From positions 1,860,001 through 1,924,000 of the forward strand of contig JAKUDP010000007.1 of the NCBI GenBank assembly GCA_022570795.1: DNA of 64,000 nucleotides, read 5' to 3'. The notes under the pieces are model-generated. The model was given only the letters and a program-made list of their open reading frames with translations, did no database searches and had not been told where the DNA came from. The position numbers were made by a program, and so were the translations under genes. Each line of letters opens with the position of its first letter. Within the stretch, counting starts at the first letter, position 1. The stretch is from Sphaerulina vaccinii. Taxonomy: Eukaryota; Ascomycota; Dothideomycetes; Mycosphaerellales; Mycosphaerellaceae. Of the stretch, positions 55,123-64,000 are shown one piece after another.

Positions 55123-56035
55123 ATGATCAAATGCAGAGGAGATGGAGAATGTGATGTTAGCGTAGCGTATCTAGTTTGTGTATGGGAACTGGTGTGTCTC
55201 TTCTCAGTGCTCTTTGCACCGACTGGACCCAGATGTGGCTCGAGAGACGCCCGTCTTAATGATAAGATGAAACAGAGACGACCGAGCAGTCTGATGGGAC
55301 TAACGATGTGCGAACTGGCACTTCACCTTAACGAGCCCAAAAAGGTGCATCTCTATGGCAAAAGAGTATCAAAAAACAACCAACACTGGCATTGTGGTTC
55401 AGTAGGACTCGCCGCGATGTCTTAGGACAGAAAGACCTAGGAAAGTACGTGACTCGATGACTTGACGAAGTAACATTTATTGATGGCAACTTACACGCGT
55501 TATCCACTCGGCTAATGAGGGTCGTTGAGGATTGCAACGTATTACTCGTAGATGTATGCTAATTTTGTCTTAGGAAGTTCCTGACTTCGAATGCGAAGGC
55601 TTTAATTGAGTCGAGGACATGATGTTGACATATTCACCTATACATACAGCCTTGACTCTCCTTCTTCGACAATCGTCCTTAGCTCACTGGTTGGGCTCTG
55701 TAAGTCGTTAGTCTTCACTAACGCTAAGACAGGCTTCTCATTCAGCAAAGACTTAACAGTCGACTACGACTGATGTTGTTGTTGGTGTGGAAATCCCAAG
55801 CGAAAGTGCGATTGTTTTTGCTTTTTTGTTCGCGTCCATGACCAATTGGTGTATCTGTCTCTGAGACAGCTTGCCACCCCATCTGATTCAGCTCCAGGCA
55901 CCGCAGTTGTGCTTCGATACATGGGGATGCTCATGCATCTCGCACATAGTCATATCCTTCTTCAGCTTAGCAAGATCGATTCGATTACCAGCTTGCTGAA
56001 CCGGACCCTATCGTCCTTCCACATTCTCCCTGTCT
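55123..56035. other. Intergenic region between thioesterase and BTB gene (convergent)
   Basis: 913 bp without a supported gene. A segment near 55680-55715 superficially resembles a tRNA D-arm but no matching arms are found. Confidence 0.3.
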
Positions 56036-57243
56036 CTAGTCCTTCTGATAGAACACCTCCCATCCCCCTCCACCCTTGGCAAAGCATTGATCATCATTGC
56101 CCATGTGCTCGTGATAGAAGCACGGATCTCCTTCGATAATGTCTTTGGCTGTCTGGGTGGGTGATGTACGGTGATACTCCATGGTGATGCTTGACACAAG
56201 ATGAGCGGGCAAGGCGTGCAAGAACTTCTTGTCGTGAGAATGGAAGATGTCGGCCAAGAGAGATCTGGAAAGTTAGCAAGTATGCTTAAACAGGCGACAA
56301 CGATTGTCTCTGATGCAGTGGGCTGTGGATCCTTCGAGATAGCATGACTTACCGAGCTTTGGAGATCGTCAGTTGAGCAGTGCCATCCCAAATCAGCTGA
56401 GTTGCTTCTGCGTTCAGAGTGTGGTTCTCTTTGGAACCTGGTAAAGGTTAGCAAGTATCTCAGATAGTACGGAGGTGTGTGTCAGGAGAGCATGTTTCAG
56501 GGCTTGTCGCCGCAGTGGCTCTACGCTCAGTGAGACGTCAGGAGACTGAATTTACTCACCCTCGGTTGCCATGATATCTGCGATTGAGTTCCGGAAGTTG
56601 GCATCGATCAATTCATCTCCCAAGAGGTAGGCAGTAGCCAAAAGTTTCCACGATGACATTCTGATAGGAGAGTTCGGATCGCCATCGGTGATGCGACGAA
56701 GCTTGATCTCACTCGTGTAGAGCCAGTTCACGTAGAGCGTAAAGGCTTCACTGTTGACGTGAGAGACGTTCACAACAGCACCACCCTTGGACCACTCTGG
56801 CTTGGATCGCGCTTCGAGGAAACCTGACGAGCTGCAGAGCACGCTCTGATGCACTTGGAAAGTTGTGGTTTCTCGATCTCCGCCAGTCTCAACAGACACG
56901 AGAGGCTCTGCGGCACTATTGTGGTTAAGTTAGTATTATTGTGATACCTGTCAATCTGGAGAGACTCCTGTACATACCTGATGACAAACGAGCGTCTGTA
57001 CTTCTTAACCAGCTTTGATGGTGTTGTCGAGGTGAAGTGGGACACCTTAGGTCCAAGTACGACTCCTGGTGGGAGTACGTTAGCCGCCTTAGCCGTCTCC
57101 ATAGAATCAGTCAGCATTCGAATGTATCCGCCGCCGCCTCGAAGTCGAGCCTGAATGTAGCTGCGCGAGCACTGAAACGAGAGTATGCACTCGACTGCAT
57201 CGATGCACTCTGGCGCGTCTGAAGCTCTGCGTGGTGCGGACAT
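56036..57243 (-). CDS. BTB/POZ-domain protein, intact paralogue
   Basis: There are four exons: 56978-57243, 56560-56915, 56353-56437 and 56036-56264 (311 residues; lengths sum to a multiple of three). The BTB core is FQVHQSVLCSSSGFLEARSK, PEWSKGGAVVNVSHVNSEAF and LYVNWLYTSEI, matching the BTB gene at 48707-49819. The C-terminal part (QLIWDGTAQL, SLLADIFHSHDKKFL, DPCFYHEHMGNDDQCF) also matches, so the two are full-length paralogues 7 kb apart in opposite orientation. An earlier in-frame ATG at 57294 would add 17 residues. Small BTB-only proteins of this kind are numerous in Dothideomycetes; a cullin-3 adaptor role is possible but unproven here. Confidence 0.8.
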
Positions 57244-57755
57244 GTTGATGATATCTTCACGAGATAAGCTGCAATCTGGCGGGCGTGCGGGCATTGGTAC
57301 TTTATCGAGAAGACAAGAAGTAGTCGCGACGCTGCGTCGTTGTCTTGGTGAAGGTGAGTAGCAAACACTAAAGTATATCACTCGCGCATTCGAGTGGGTC
57401 GGAAGCAGTCACTGTTGAGAGGCGCTCCAGGCAGCCACCGACGTCCACAAAAGATGGCAAACATAAAGTCTTGTATGGCGAAACGTCGCAAAGGGTTTGT
57501 GAGGCTTGACGCCTGAAATTCCTGGAAGCCTGCAAGCATTTGCGACTTCTGCAGGAAGCCATTCGGAGACCGCAGATAAGGAGTGAAGGGTTGACGATGG
57601 ACAATGATAAGTGCAGTGAACGCATTCTATTGTGGTTTTCGTGATTCGAGGAAAGATCGGTCCACTCTTTGTTGGCTTGACACCTCGAGAATTCAGTATG
57701 GTGTTCTCGAAGATTGCTCACCTGCAAGCTCGCACTATGCCCTCCATGACGTAGC

Positions 57756-59628
57756 TCAGTGAATGTTGTTCCGTTCTGCCAGACGATCGTTCTCCAGATA
57801 CACTTCGATTTGATTGTTCATCTTGTGGTCCACATCCTTGCAGCAGGCGCATGCGATCAGCCCGACGATGCCAAAGGCCATTGAGACCATAGCAACGACA
57901 CTGTATTCAAGTTAGCTTCAGGCACATACACTATCATGTTAGCACACTCACAAGATAGCATGACAGTATGCAGCATCGAGCGCGTCACTTGCAGCAGCCA
58001 CAATGTTCGCCGGGTAGGACGTCGCAAGATCAGCAGTGCTGACGACAGAAAGCAATGCTATGACTTGTCCTTCTGGTAGTCCAGCTTCAAGCACAGCCTT
58101 CGACACCTTCGAAACAGTCGCCGAGCTCAGCTCGTTGTTGAAAACAGTCGTGTAGATCGTCGTGCCCACTGCTCCAGCAGCATATCGGAAAGTTCCAGAC
58201 ACACCTCCAGCAATGCCAAGATCCTTGTGCTCAACACCCATCTGTGTCACAGCAATAGCGAGGTAGATTGCCCAACCAAAGCCAGCTTGCGACAAGAAAA
58301 GGAAAGCAATCATCATGCCTTTGTTGTCTGGTCTCACGAGGCCCAGCAAGGATCCAAAGAAGACCATGATGAAGGATGAGCCTGTCAGCTGCCATTGCCA
58401 GTTCTTGATCTTGCTGCCAAAGAGCGTCAGACCCGCAGCGCCGAGCACAATACCGAGACCTTGTGGCAGCGAGAGAACGACGGCATATCTCCAGTTTGTG
58501 CCTCCGTTGGTGTAGAACTTGGTGATCATCATTGGCCAAAGAATGCTGCTAGAGTAGTAGAACATGTTGACAACACCAAGTGCGATGGCTGGTGCGGTGA
58601 AGTCTTTCCCATTCGAGGATGTGAAGATATGTGTTGGAGCCAGAGGATGTTTGAGCTTGCCAAAGTGCTCCCAAAGTCCGAAGGCGACTACGAAAGCAAA
58701 GCCAATGACCAGAGTAGCGACAACGTGGGCATTGCTGGAGTTGTATACGCCCGCCCAAACGATGCCCATCAGCACCAATACGATTCCAGGTCCAGAGAGC
58801 AGGATGCCAAGGTAGTCAATCTCCTTGATGAGTTGGCTAGTCGGCGCACCAGATGGGTGTGATGGAGGAAAGTACAACAGCAAGAGTCCAAGAAAAGAGA
58901 GGAACTGAAAGATGGCCATGCCCCAGAAGTTCCAATCCCACGTCCCGTACTGGTAAGCAAATCTTGCAGTGACAGGTGCCACGATCACAGTGAAGTAGAC
59001 CACCGAGTCAGCAAAAACGACACCGATATGTCTCCAAGCATTGGGCAGCAACTCTGGCAAGCTAAAAGCTGCCATTTGGCAAAGCGCACCTCCGAAGCCA
59101 ATAATCACCATTCCTGCAGTGATCTGATTGGCGCCAGTGCTGCTGTTGTGCTTGGAGCTGCCCACTACGAGATGGCCGACGAACGTGATGAAGTTTCCGC
59201 CGACAAGAAACCAGCGTCGTCCAAACAGATCTGTGAGAGGCCCGAACCAGAGGAAAGAGACTGTGATGCTGATCGTCCAGGCTGCTACATACCAGGTTAC
59301 GGCGGTTGGATCACCGAGATCTGTGGCAACTTCTGTTCCAATTGCTGCCATGACTGGGACTGGCCAGAATGAGAGGCCATAGCCTAGCGAGAGGATCTGT
59401 GACACGCGCGATTAGATGCTGTATGTCGATGCGTACGGGACAACATACCACGCAGACAATCCATGTCTTCAGCGGTACAGATGGGACTGCAGTCTCGTCT
59501 GAGGTGATGATCTCTTTCGTAGGAGTGCCATTGCTAATAGCCTGATTCTTCTCGATGCTGCTGACACCTCTGTCCTCTGATGATACGCGCGGACTGGTCA
59601 CAGCCTCTCCATTAGACACAGTCGCCAT
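57756..59628 (-). CDS. MFS efflux pump, TRI12/trichothecene-efflux family type
   Basis: There are three exons: 59449-59628, 57952-59396 and 57900-57756 (589 residues). It is a 14-TM-type major facilitator of the fungal TRI12 family, which exports toxins, siderophores or drugs across the plasma membrane. A 50-residue polar N-terminus precedes TM1 (TWIVCVILSLGYGLSFW). Family marks include WYVAAWTISITVSFLWFGPL, the loop motif TDLFGRRWFLVGG, GFGGALCQMAAFSLPELLPN and RHIGVVFADSVVYFTVIVAP, then a second half ending VSGTFRYAAGAVGTTIYTTV. The last exon closes with a Cys cluster (ACACCK) after the final membrane segment and a charged tail. Substrate unknown; no biosynthetic partners are beside it. It is intact. 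Confidence 0.9.
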
Positions 59629-60181
59629 GGCATGAGACGTTGGTGAGATGCAGGGAAGAGATCAAGTCTCAATCGTAGTGCAGAAGAAGACAGACCAGCC
59701 AGCGACGCCGGACCTGCAAACCATTCCCTCCAGGTTCTGCTGAAACAATGACTCGCGATGCAGCAGTGCGCCATACTGCACGAGGCTGCACACCGAGAAC
59801 CACAGGCCTACAACGAATGTCGCTTATCGTTGAAGGACCCGCACTCATGAAGTTCACTGTCGACTAGCAGCTCGTGCGCTGAGGCTAAGTGGGCCTTGAG
59901 CTGGGGTCGGCGCCTCTTGCATGGGAGTCCTGGTCGCAACCAGGGTCGTGGCCATAAGCCTTTCTGCAGTCGTGTATGTTTCACTTCAAGCTTTTGAGGC
60001 ACGCAGCCACTATTGCTTGATGATCCCAATGGTTCCTGGCGATTCTGCGGCGTCCTCTGATGTGCCGACTGGGCAGAATCTAGTGGAGACAATGTAGAAG
60101 TTTCGTTCCTGACGGCCAAGAAGCCATGTTGTTGAGTCGAAGGCTGTAATATCATATCGTTGCCGTTCTTTGGCAGCATTG
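59629..60181. other. Intergenic region between rhodopsin-like gene and MFS pump
   Basis: 553 bp in tandem orientation (both minus). An open frame starts 3 nt after the rhodopsin-like stop but has no recognisable domain and may be 3' untranslated sequence. Confidence 0.3.
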
Positions 60182-61701
60182 CTAGACGTGATCCTTCGAT
60201 CTGGTTGCCTCTCCTAGGAAGAACTCGCGAACGCTGTACTGTGCGCTCTTGTGACTGGTTTTGGTCTTGAGCTGCTGCTCATCATCCATAATCTCCCGCT
60301 CGTCACTTGCGTACGAGCTTGATGTCCCATGCTGCTTCTTCCACTTGCCCATTTCTACGCCATATGCGTCGACTGCATCAACTGATGGCCTTTGCGAGCG
60401 ATAGACGTCCACAGATCTCGAAATCGTGATAGTCCCGTCGCCATTGGCACCTTTATGAGACTGCTTCTTCGAGAAAGGACGACTGATGCCACGGGACAAC
60501 TTATCGCCAGACAACCTGTCCCGAGAGCCAGCTGAGCTTGAACGGAACCAGTGAGCACTGCTGAACAGTGGTTTGATGCCAGGAGCGCAAGCGACAACAG
60601 TGCCCACGAAAGTCTCCCTACTAGCCCATCCGAGCGCGATCGATAATGTGTCAATCGAGAGCAATGAGTAGTATGCTCGCAGTATCGTCGCGATGATACA
60701 GAAGAATCCCATAGAGAAAAGCAGCATCAAGGCAAGCTTTCGAGAGGTATGTACCTTGACCTTGAAGAGTAAGGGCTGACAAAGTTAAGTTGTCAGTCAA
60801 CATACTTCGTAGACTTCCAGTAGTGCTTTTCATAGACTTACCATGGGAACCGCTATGATTGCGAGGTCGCTAAGACTGTTGAACACAGCGATGACAATAT
60901 AACTGCAACGTTGTCAGCTTCGTGTGTCTGCGAGCAAGATGTGAGCACGGACTTGGCCGGACGCGTGGTACAATTGTCTATATCATTGATCAGCTCAGTT
61001 CATGTCCATGGATAATGTTTATGTTATGGGCTCACCTCCAGCGTATGGCTTGATCTGCCAGCTTTGCGAGATCGGTATACAGATAAGCAAATGGCATAGT
61101 ATAGAGCCTAGCCAAGAGAGAAACGCGAAGGCACAGACAAGCTTGACAATCAGCTCCTGCCTGTCGATTCCGGTTCCCAGCTTGACATAGACCATGAGGA
61201 GGACTCCTTTCAGGCTCCAGAGCAGTGTGATATACCAGAACCAGTTGGCAAATCTGTGATGCTGTCAGTAGATGTTTGTCGATACTGCATTCGTTGAACG
61301 CACGCCAGTTTTGACCCCATCGTCATGTCCGCGATCTTGCTATCAGGTACGGCCATTGCTGATTGCTCGTTCAAGCCAATGTTGTTACCAAAGTTCGCTG
61401 ACAGATAATTAGTCTTCGGCGATGCTTTCAGATATACCAGTTCTCATACTGAGCATGTAGATTCCTGAGGTTTCGAGTGAGTAGAAGATCTGTTCGATAT
61501 ATTTAGCAAATGCGTACCAGCTGCAGCAAGAGAGTAACAGACCATGGCGAGCCCTGCAAAGAGGTCTCCCAGGTCGAACTTCTCAAATCCAAACATCCTC
61601 CATCTGGCAAAGAAGCGAAGCAGGATGACAAGTATACTCACGCCATATTCTATCCATACTTCTGTGAACAGAGCATGTATAGATGGCGTGGGCATTCCCA
61701 T
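60182..61701 (-). CDS. Fungal rhodopsin-domain 7-TM integral membrane protein
   Basis: I assign seven exons: 61518-61701, 61438-61464, 61304-61397, 61036-61253, 60953-60977, 60842-60902 and 60182-60775 (400 residues, in frame throughout; two are micro-exons of 27 and 25 nt). This is the large Pth11-like family with the fungal rhodopsin domain, plasma-membrane proteins with seven helices. Marks include VSILVILLRFFARWRMFGFE, the loop DLGDLFAGLAMVC, QSWQIKPYAGDNCTTRPA, and the highly typical YIVIAVFNSLSDLAIIAVPM leading to PLLFKVKVHTSRKLALMLLF. The C-terminal tail of about 110 residues is Ser/Lys-rich and cytosolic. There is no CFEM domain. Ligand is unknown; some relatives sense surface cues in plant pathogens. 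It is intact. Confidence 0.9.
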
Positions 61702-62732
61702 CTCGCGTTTGCTTTGCCTTCAATGCCAGTGGCGATGTTTGAACTGAGATGACCTTTCCTCTTGATTGCAGCTTGGTAGTCAGATCCGGATAGCAGGGTA
61801 AGATGATGGTAAGACACAAACTCTCGTGCTTACCTTGCACGTCGCGGTATACGAACGAGAAGACTGCGCCAGCCATCCGGTCGTGTTGGCAATCGATCCG
61901 TCAGGGCGGACGTCAGCGACGACATCGAGCCTGAGTTCTCCCATTGCGGCGGCTATCGTTCTCAATGTCCCTGTCGAGCTAGGTGTAGTCACATGTGTTC
62001 GAGGCACGCCAACTCACCTAGTCTGAGGTGGTGTCGTTGGGATGGCAAGGAAGAACGCGACGTAAAGAAGACCACCACGGCACGGGCCCACACTCCGATG
62101 TCGGCAACAACAACACAACCTCCTTCGGTTCAATTTCTTTCCTGTAACCATCTAACATCATCAGACCACGAGGCAGACATCGTATTCCATCGAGGCTGAT
62201 CGCCAGCAGCATGTCAAACTGCGATGCGCATCCGATATGGACCGATATAAACCGCGTACAGACTCGTACAGTCGTGAGTGAAGTCCTCTTATACGTGGTG
62301 CAGTCACCTCACCTTCCCGCCACGACCTTCCTTTTCGGCTGGACTAGGTGCAAGACTAGCTATGGGAATCCCAGTGAACATACAGGCGATGAAGCATGCT
62401 AGTCTAGACCAAGCACAAGACTAGCAGGCACTTATACCCATCGCGTACATCGCGTCAGATGTTGCTGGCCCACGGGCAGTACAGCGTCTTCGCGCATCGG
62501 AATGTTAAACATATGGTGCGGCCCGTGGTCTTGAGGACGTTGATTTGTTGCAATCCCAGAATTGACAAGGATACTCGGAAAGGTTTTACCTTCCAAGGTG
62601 CGAAGACGCTGTATCGACTTCACATGGAGTATTCACGCGAGCTTGATCATACTCGAGTTGATCGTCTTGCTGGATTTTTGATGGGCAACGAGCAACGAGC
62701 CAGAAAAGCAGAAACAAGCATCATTACAAGCC
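61702..62732. other. Intergenic region, rhodopsin-like protein / short-chain dehydrogenase (divergent)
   Basis: About 1 kb without a supported gene. Frames on both strands lack domains. It must contain both promoters. No repeats or RNA genes are seen. Confidence 0.3.
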
Positions 62733-63666
62733 ATGGCAGTGGAACGTAAAATCGCGATCATTACCGGAGGCGGTGAGTACGAGCTTCATACACGTAGCAG
62801 CAGCAGCGATAAGTGCTGACCAGTCAGGCTCTGGTATGGGCTTAGCTGTGACAGAAGCCCTAGCCGCGCGCAACGACTGGGTCGTACATGTGATCGATAC
62901 CAATATATTGAGGTTTCGCCAGACCGCGAATCCTTCTCTTCAGATCGTTGCACACCAAGCAGATGTGACCAAGTACGATGAGCTGGCTTCAGCCTTTCAG
63001 CGAATCTACGAAAGTAGTCCAGAGCCACGAGTCGACTTCGTCTTTGCCAATGCCGGCGTGATCGAGTCGCAGGACTTCTACAAGATTCAGAAGACTGATC
63101 CCCCACCACTGCCAGACTTACGTTCCCTGGACGTGGATATTAAGGGTCTTGTGATCACTTGCTATCTGGCACAACACTACTTTCGGCGAAGTGTGCACAA
63201 AGGTCGAGGAGCCAGCTTGGTTCTCACTGCAAGCTGTGGTGCACTCTACCCAAGCCATTACAGCCCTATGTATACTGCAGCAAAGCATGGAGTGCTAGGC
63301 TTCGGTCGAGCGATTGCCAACAAGCTCTTCTTGGAGGGTATCCGGGTCAACATCATCTGCCCTGGGATCGTCGAGACGAACTTGACAGGCGAAGGAGGCT
63401 GGACTGGCTTCCCTGCTGAGTTGTTCACACCTGTGAAGCGTATTATGGAGACGGTTCTGGAGCTTGTAGATGGGAGTCAGGACATGATCGATTCGAACGA
63501 GAAGAGAGTCGCTGCCAAAGACCTGTACGGTCTGTCAGTGGAGATCAACTTGGACAAGATCTACTTCAGAACGATCCCAGAATTCTGCGACGACGCCATG
63601 CGACGCATCATGGAAGCGACAGATCCGGAGAAGCAGAAGGGCGCTGTGATCAAGGATTACGACTAG
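62733..63666 (+). CDS. Short-chain dehydrogenase/reductase
   Basis: There are two exons, 62733-62772 and 62828-63666 (292 residues). The start at 62733 gives MAVERKIAIITGG, and the intron lies within the cofactor motif, which is completed as TGGGSGMGLA. Other marks: ADVT for the adenine pocket, FVFANAGVIE (NAG), the catalytic Ser in LVLTASCGALYP, and Y-x-x-x-K in MYTAAKHGVLGFGRA, then INIICPGIVETN-like VNIICPGIVETNL. The organisation is that of the classical NAD-dependent SDRs close to 15-hydroxyprostaglandin dehydrogenase. Substrate is unknown. It is convergent with another SDR gene, 8 bp between stops. It is intact. Confidence 0.92.
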
Positions 63667-63674
63667 ATACTGGA

Positions 63675-64000
63675 TCAAGGAATGGCATCTTCTAGGCCAG
63701 ACTCTTCGCCATGCATAGCTTTGAACAACGGCTCCCAGACAGTCACGGCTCGCTTCGTCTTGTAGCCATTTCCATACTCAGGTGGATCATAGAAACAAAG
63801 CTTATCAGCAGACGCTTCCAGGGCTTTGCCGACCTGGCCCGTCTCATCATTGATGAACACATCGTGTGCTGCAAGAACTGTCTTCAGAGGCGTTAAACTA
63901 GTAAACATCAGTATACCTCCCCCGGATCACCCTCAAAGCAAGAGAACTTACCACTCTGGGCTCACAGCCTCAATCATTTCCTTTGGCACGATCGGCGTAG
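63675..64000 (-). CDS. Short-chain dehydrogenase/reductase, C-terminal end only (partial)
   Basis: The 3' end of a gene that continues beyond the window. The last exon is 63675-63897; an intron (63898-63951, GTAAGT...TAG) separates it from a further exon at 63952-64000 and beyond, reading TPIVPKEMIEAVSPE. The tail with a PEYGNGYKTKRAVTVWEPLF pattern is the usual C-terminus of 15-hydroxyprostaglandin-dehydrogenase-like SDRs. It is convergent with, and probably related to, the SDR at 62733-63666. Confidence 0.7.

Noticed and set aside
55680..55715. tRNA-like D-arm sequence
   Set aside because: No acceptor, anticodon or T-arm partners are found nearby.
59808..60179. Minus-strand frame of 123 codons directly after the rhodopsin-like gene
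   Set aside because: No domain; starts 3 nt after the stop and is probably 3' untranslated sequence.

Overview
The window is nuclear DNA of a filamentous ascomycete. The evidence is genes with short (about 50-100 bp) GT-AG introns, family content typical of Pezizomycotina (GH78 rhamnosidase, TRI12-type efflux pump, fungal rhodopsin-like membrane protein, DUF6914, SWR1 subunit, QDE/SAD-1-type RdRP), and a sharply bounded 17-kb island that is extremely AT-rich and poor in CpA/TpG, the footprint of repeat-induced point mutation (RIP). A Dothideomycete, perhaps of the Mycosphaerellales, is the best guess, but this is inference; there is no ribosomal or other species marker in the window.

Layout. 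0-7 kb: 5' part of a RINT1/TIP20 vesicle-tethering gene (minus) divergent from an 11-exon RNA-dependent RNA polymerase (plus) whose reading frame is broken by one base. 7-19 kb: lineage-specific and decaying genes: a hypothetical protein with a GDTRLF motif, a broken tannase/feruloyl esterase, a secreted S1/P1 nuclease, a DUF6914 protein, an FAD monooxygenase, a phosphotransferase that has lost its catalytic core, a hypothetical protein, and a small cysteine-containing secreted protein interrupted by a stop codon. 20-28 kb: a ubiquitin-like/AN1 zinc-finger protein, a second GDTRLF-motif protein, and a divergent pair (intracellular GH78 alpha-L-rhamnosidase and MFS sugar transporter) that looks like a rhamnoside-use module. 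A tRNA-Tyr gene lies at 28.4-28.5 kb; besides its usual 15-nt intron it carries a 52-nt insert with the signals of a spliceosomal intron.

29.1-46.3 kb: the RIP island. Its two edges carry matching inverted repeats, so the whole island reads as one TIR-bounded element. Inside are a complete but dead Ty3/gypsy LTR retrotransposon (224-bp LTRs, TAGTA target duplication, minus orientation), a decayed gene resembling DUF6589 proteins, an unidentified decayed ORF, a 73-bp tandem array and a 250-bp tandem duplication.

46-64 kb: ordinary gene-rich DNA: a dienelactone hydrolase/SnoaL-like protein, two BTB-domain paralogues (one with a Trp-to-stop change), a Vps71/ZNHIT1-type SWR1 subunit, a sulfite-oxidase-type molybdoenzyme, an acyl-protein thioesterase, a TRI12-type MFS pump, a 7-TM rhodopsin-like protein, and two convergent short-chain dehydrogenases, the second cut by the window end.

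The recurring theme is gene decay near a RIP island: at least five flanking genes (RdRP, esterase, phosphotransferase, secreted protein, BTB) show disabling lesions, one of which is a RIP-type change. The tRNA insert and the TIR-bounded island are the two observations most worth following up.
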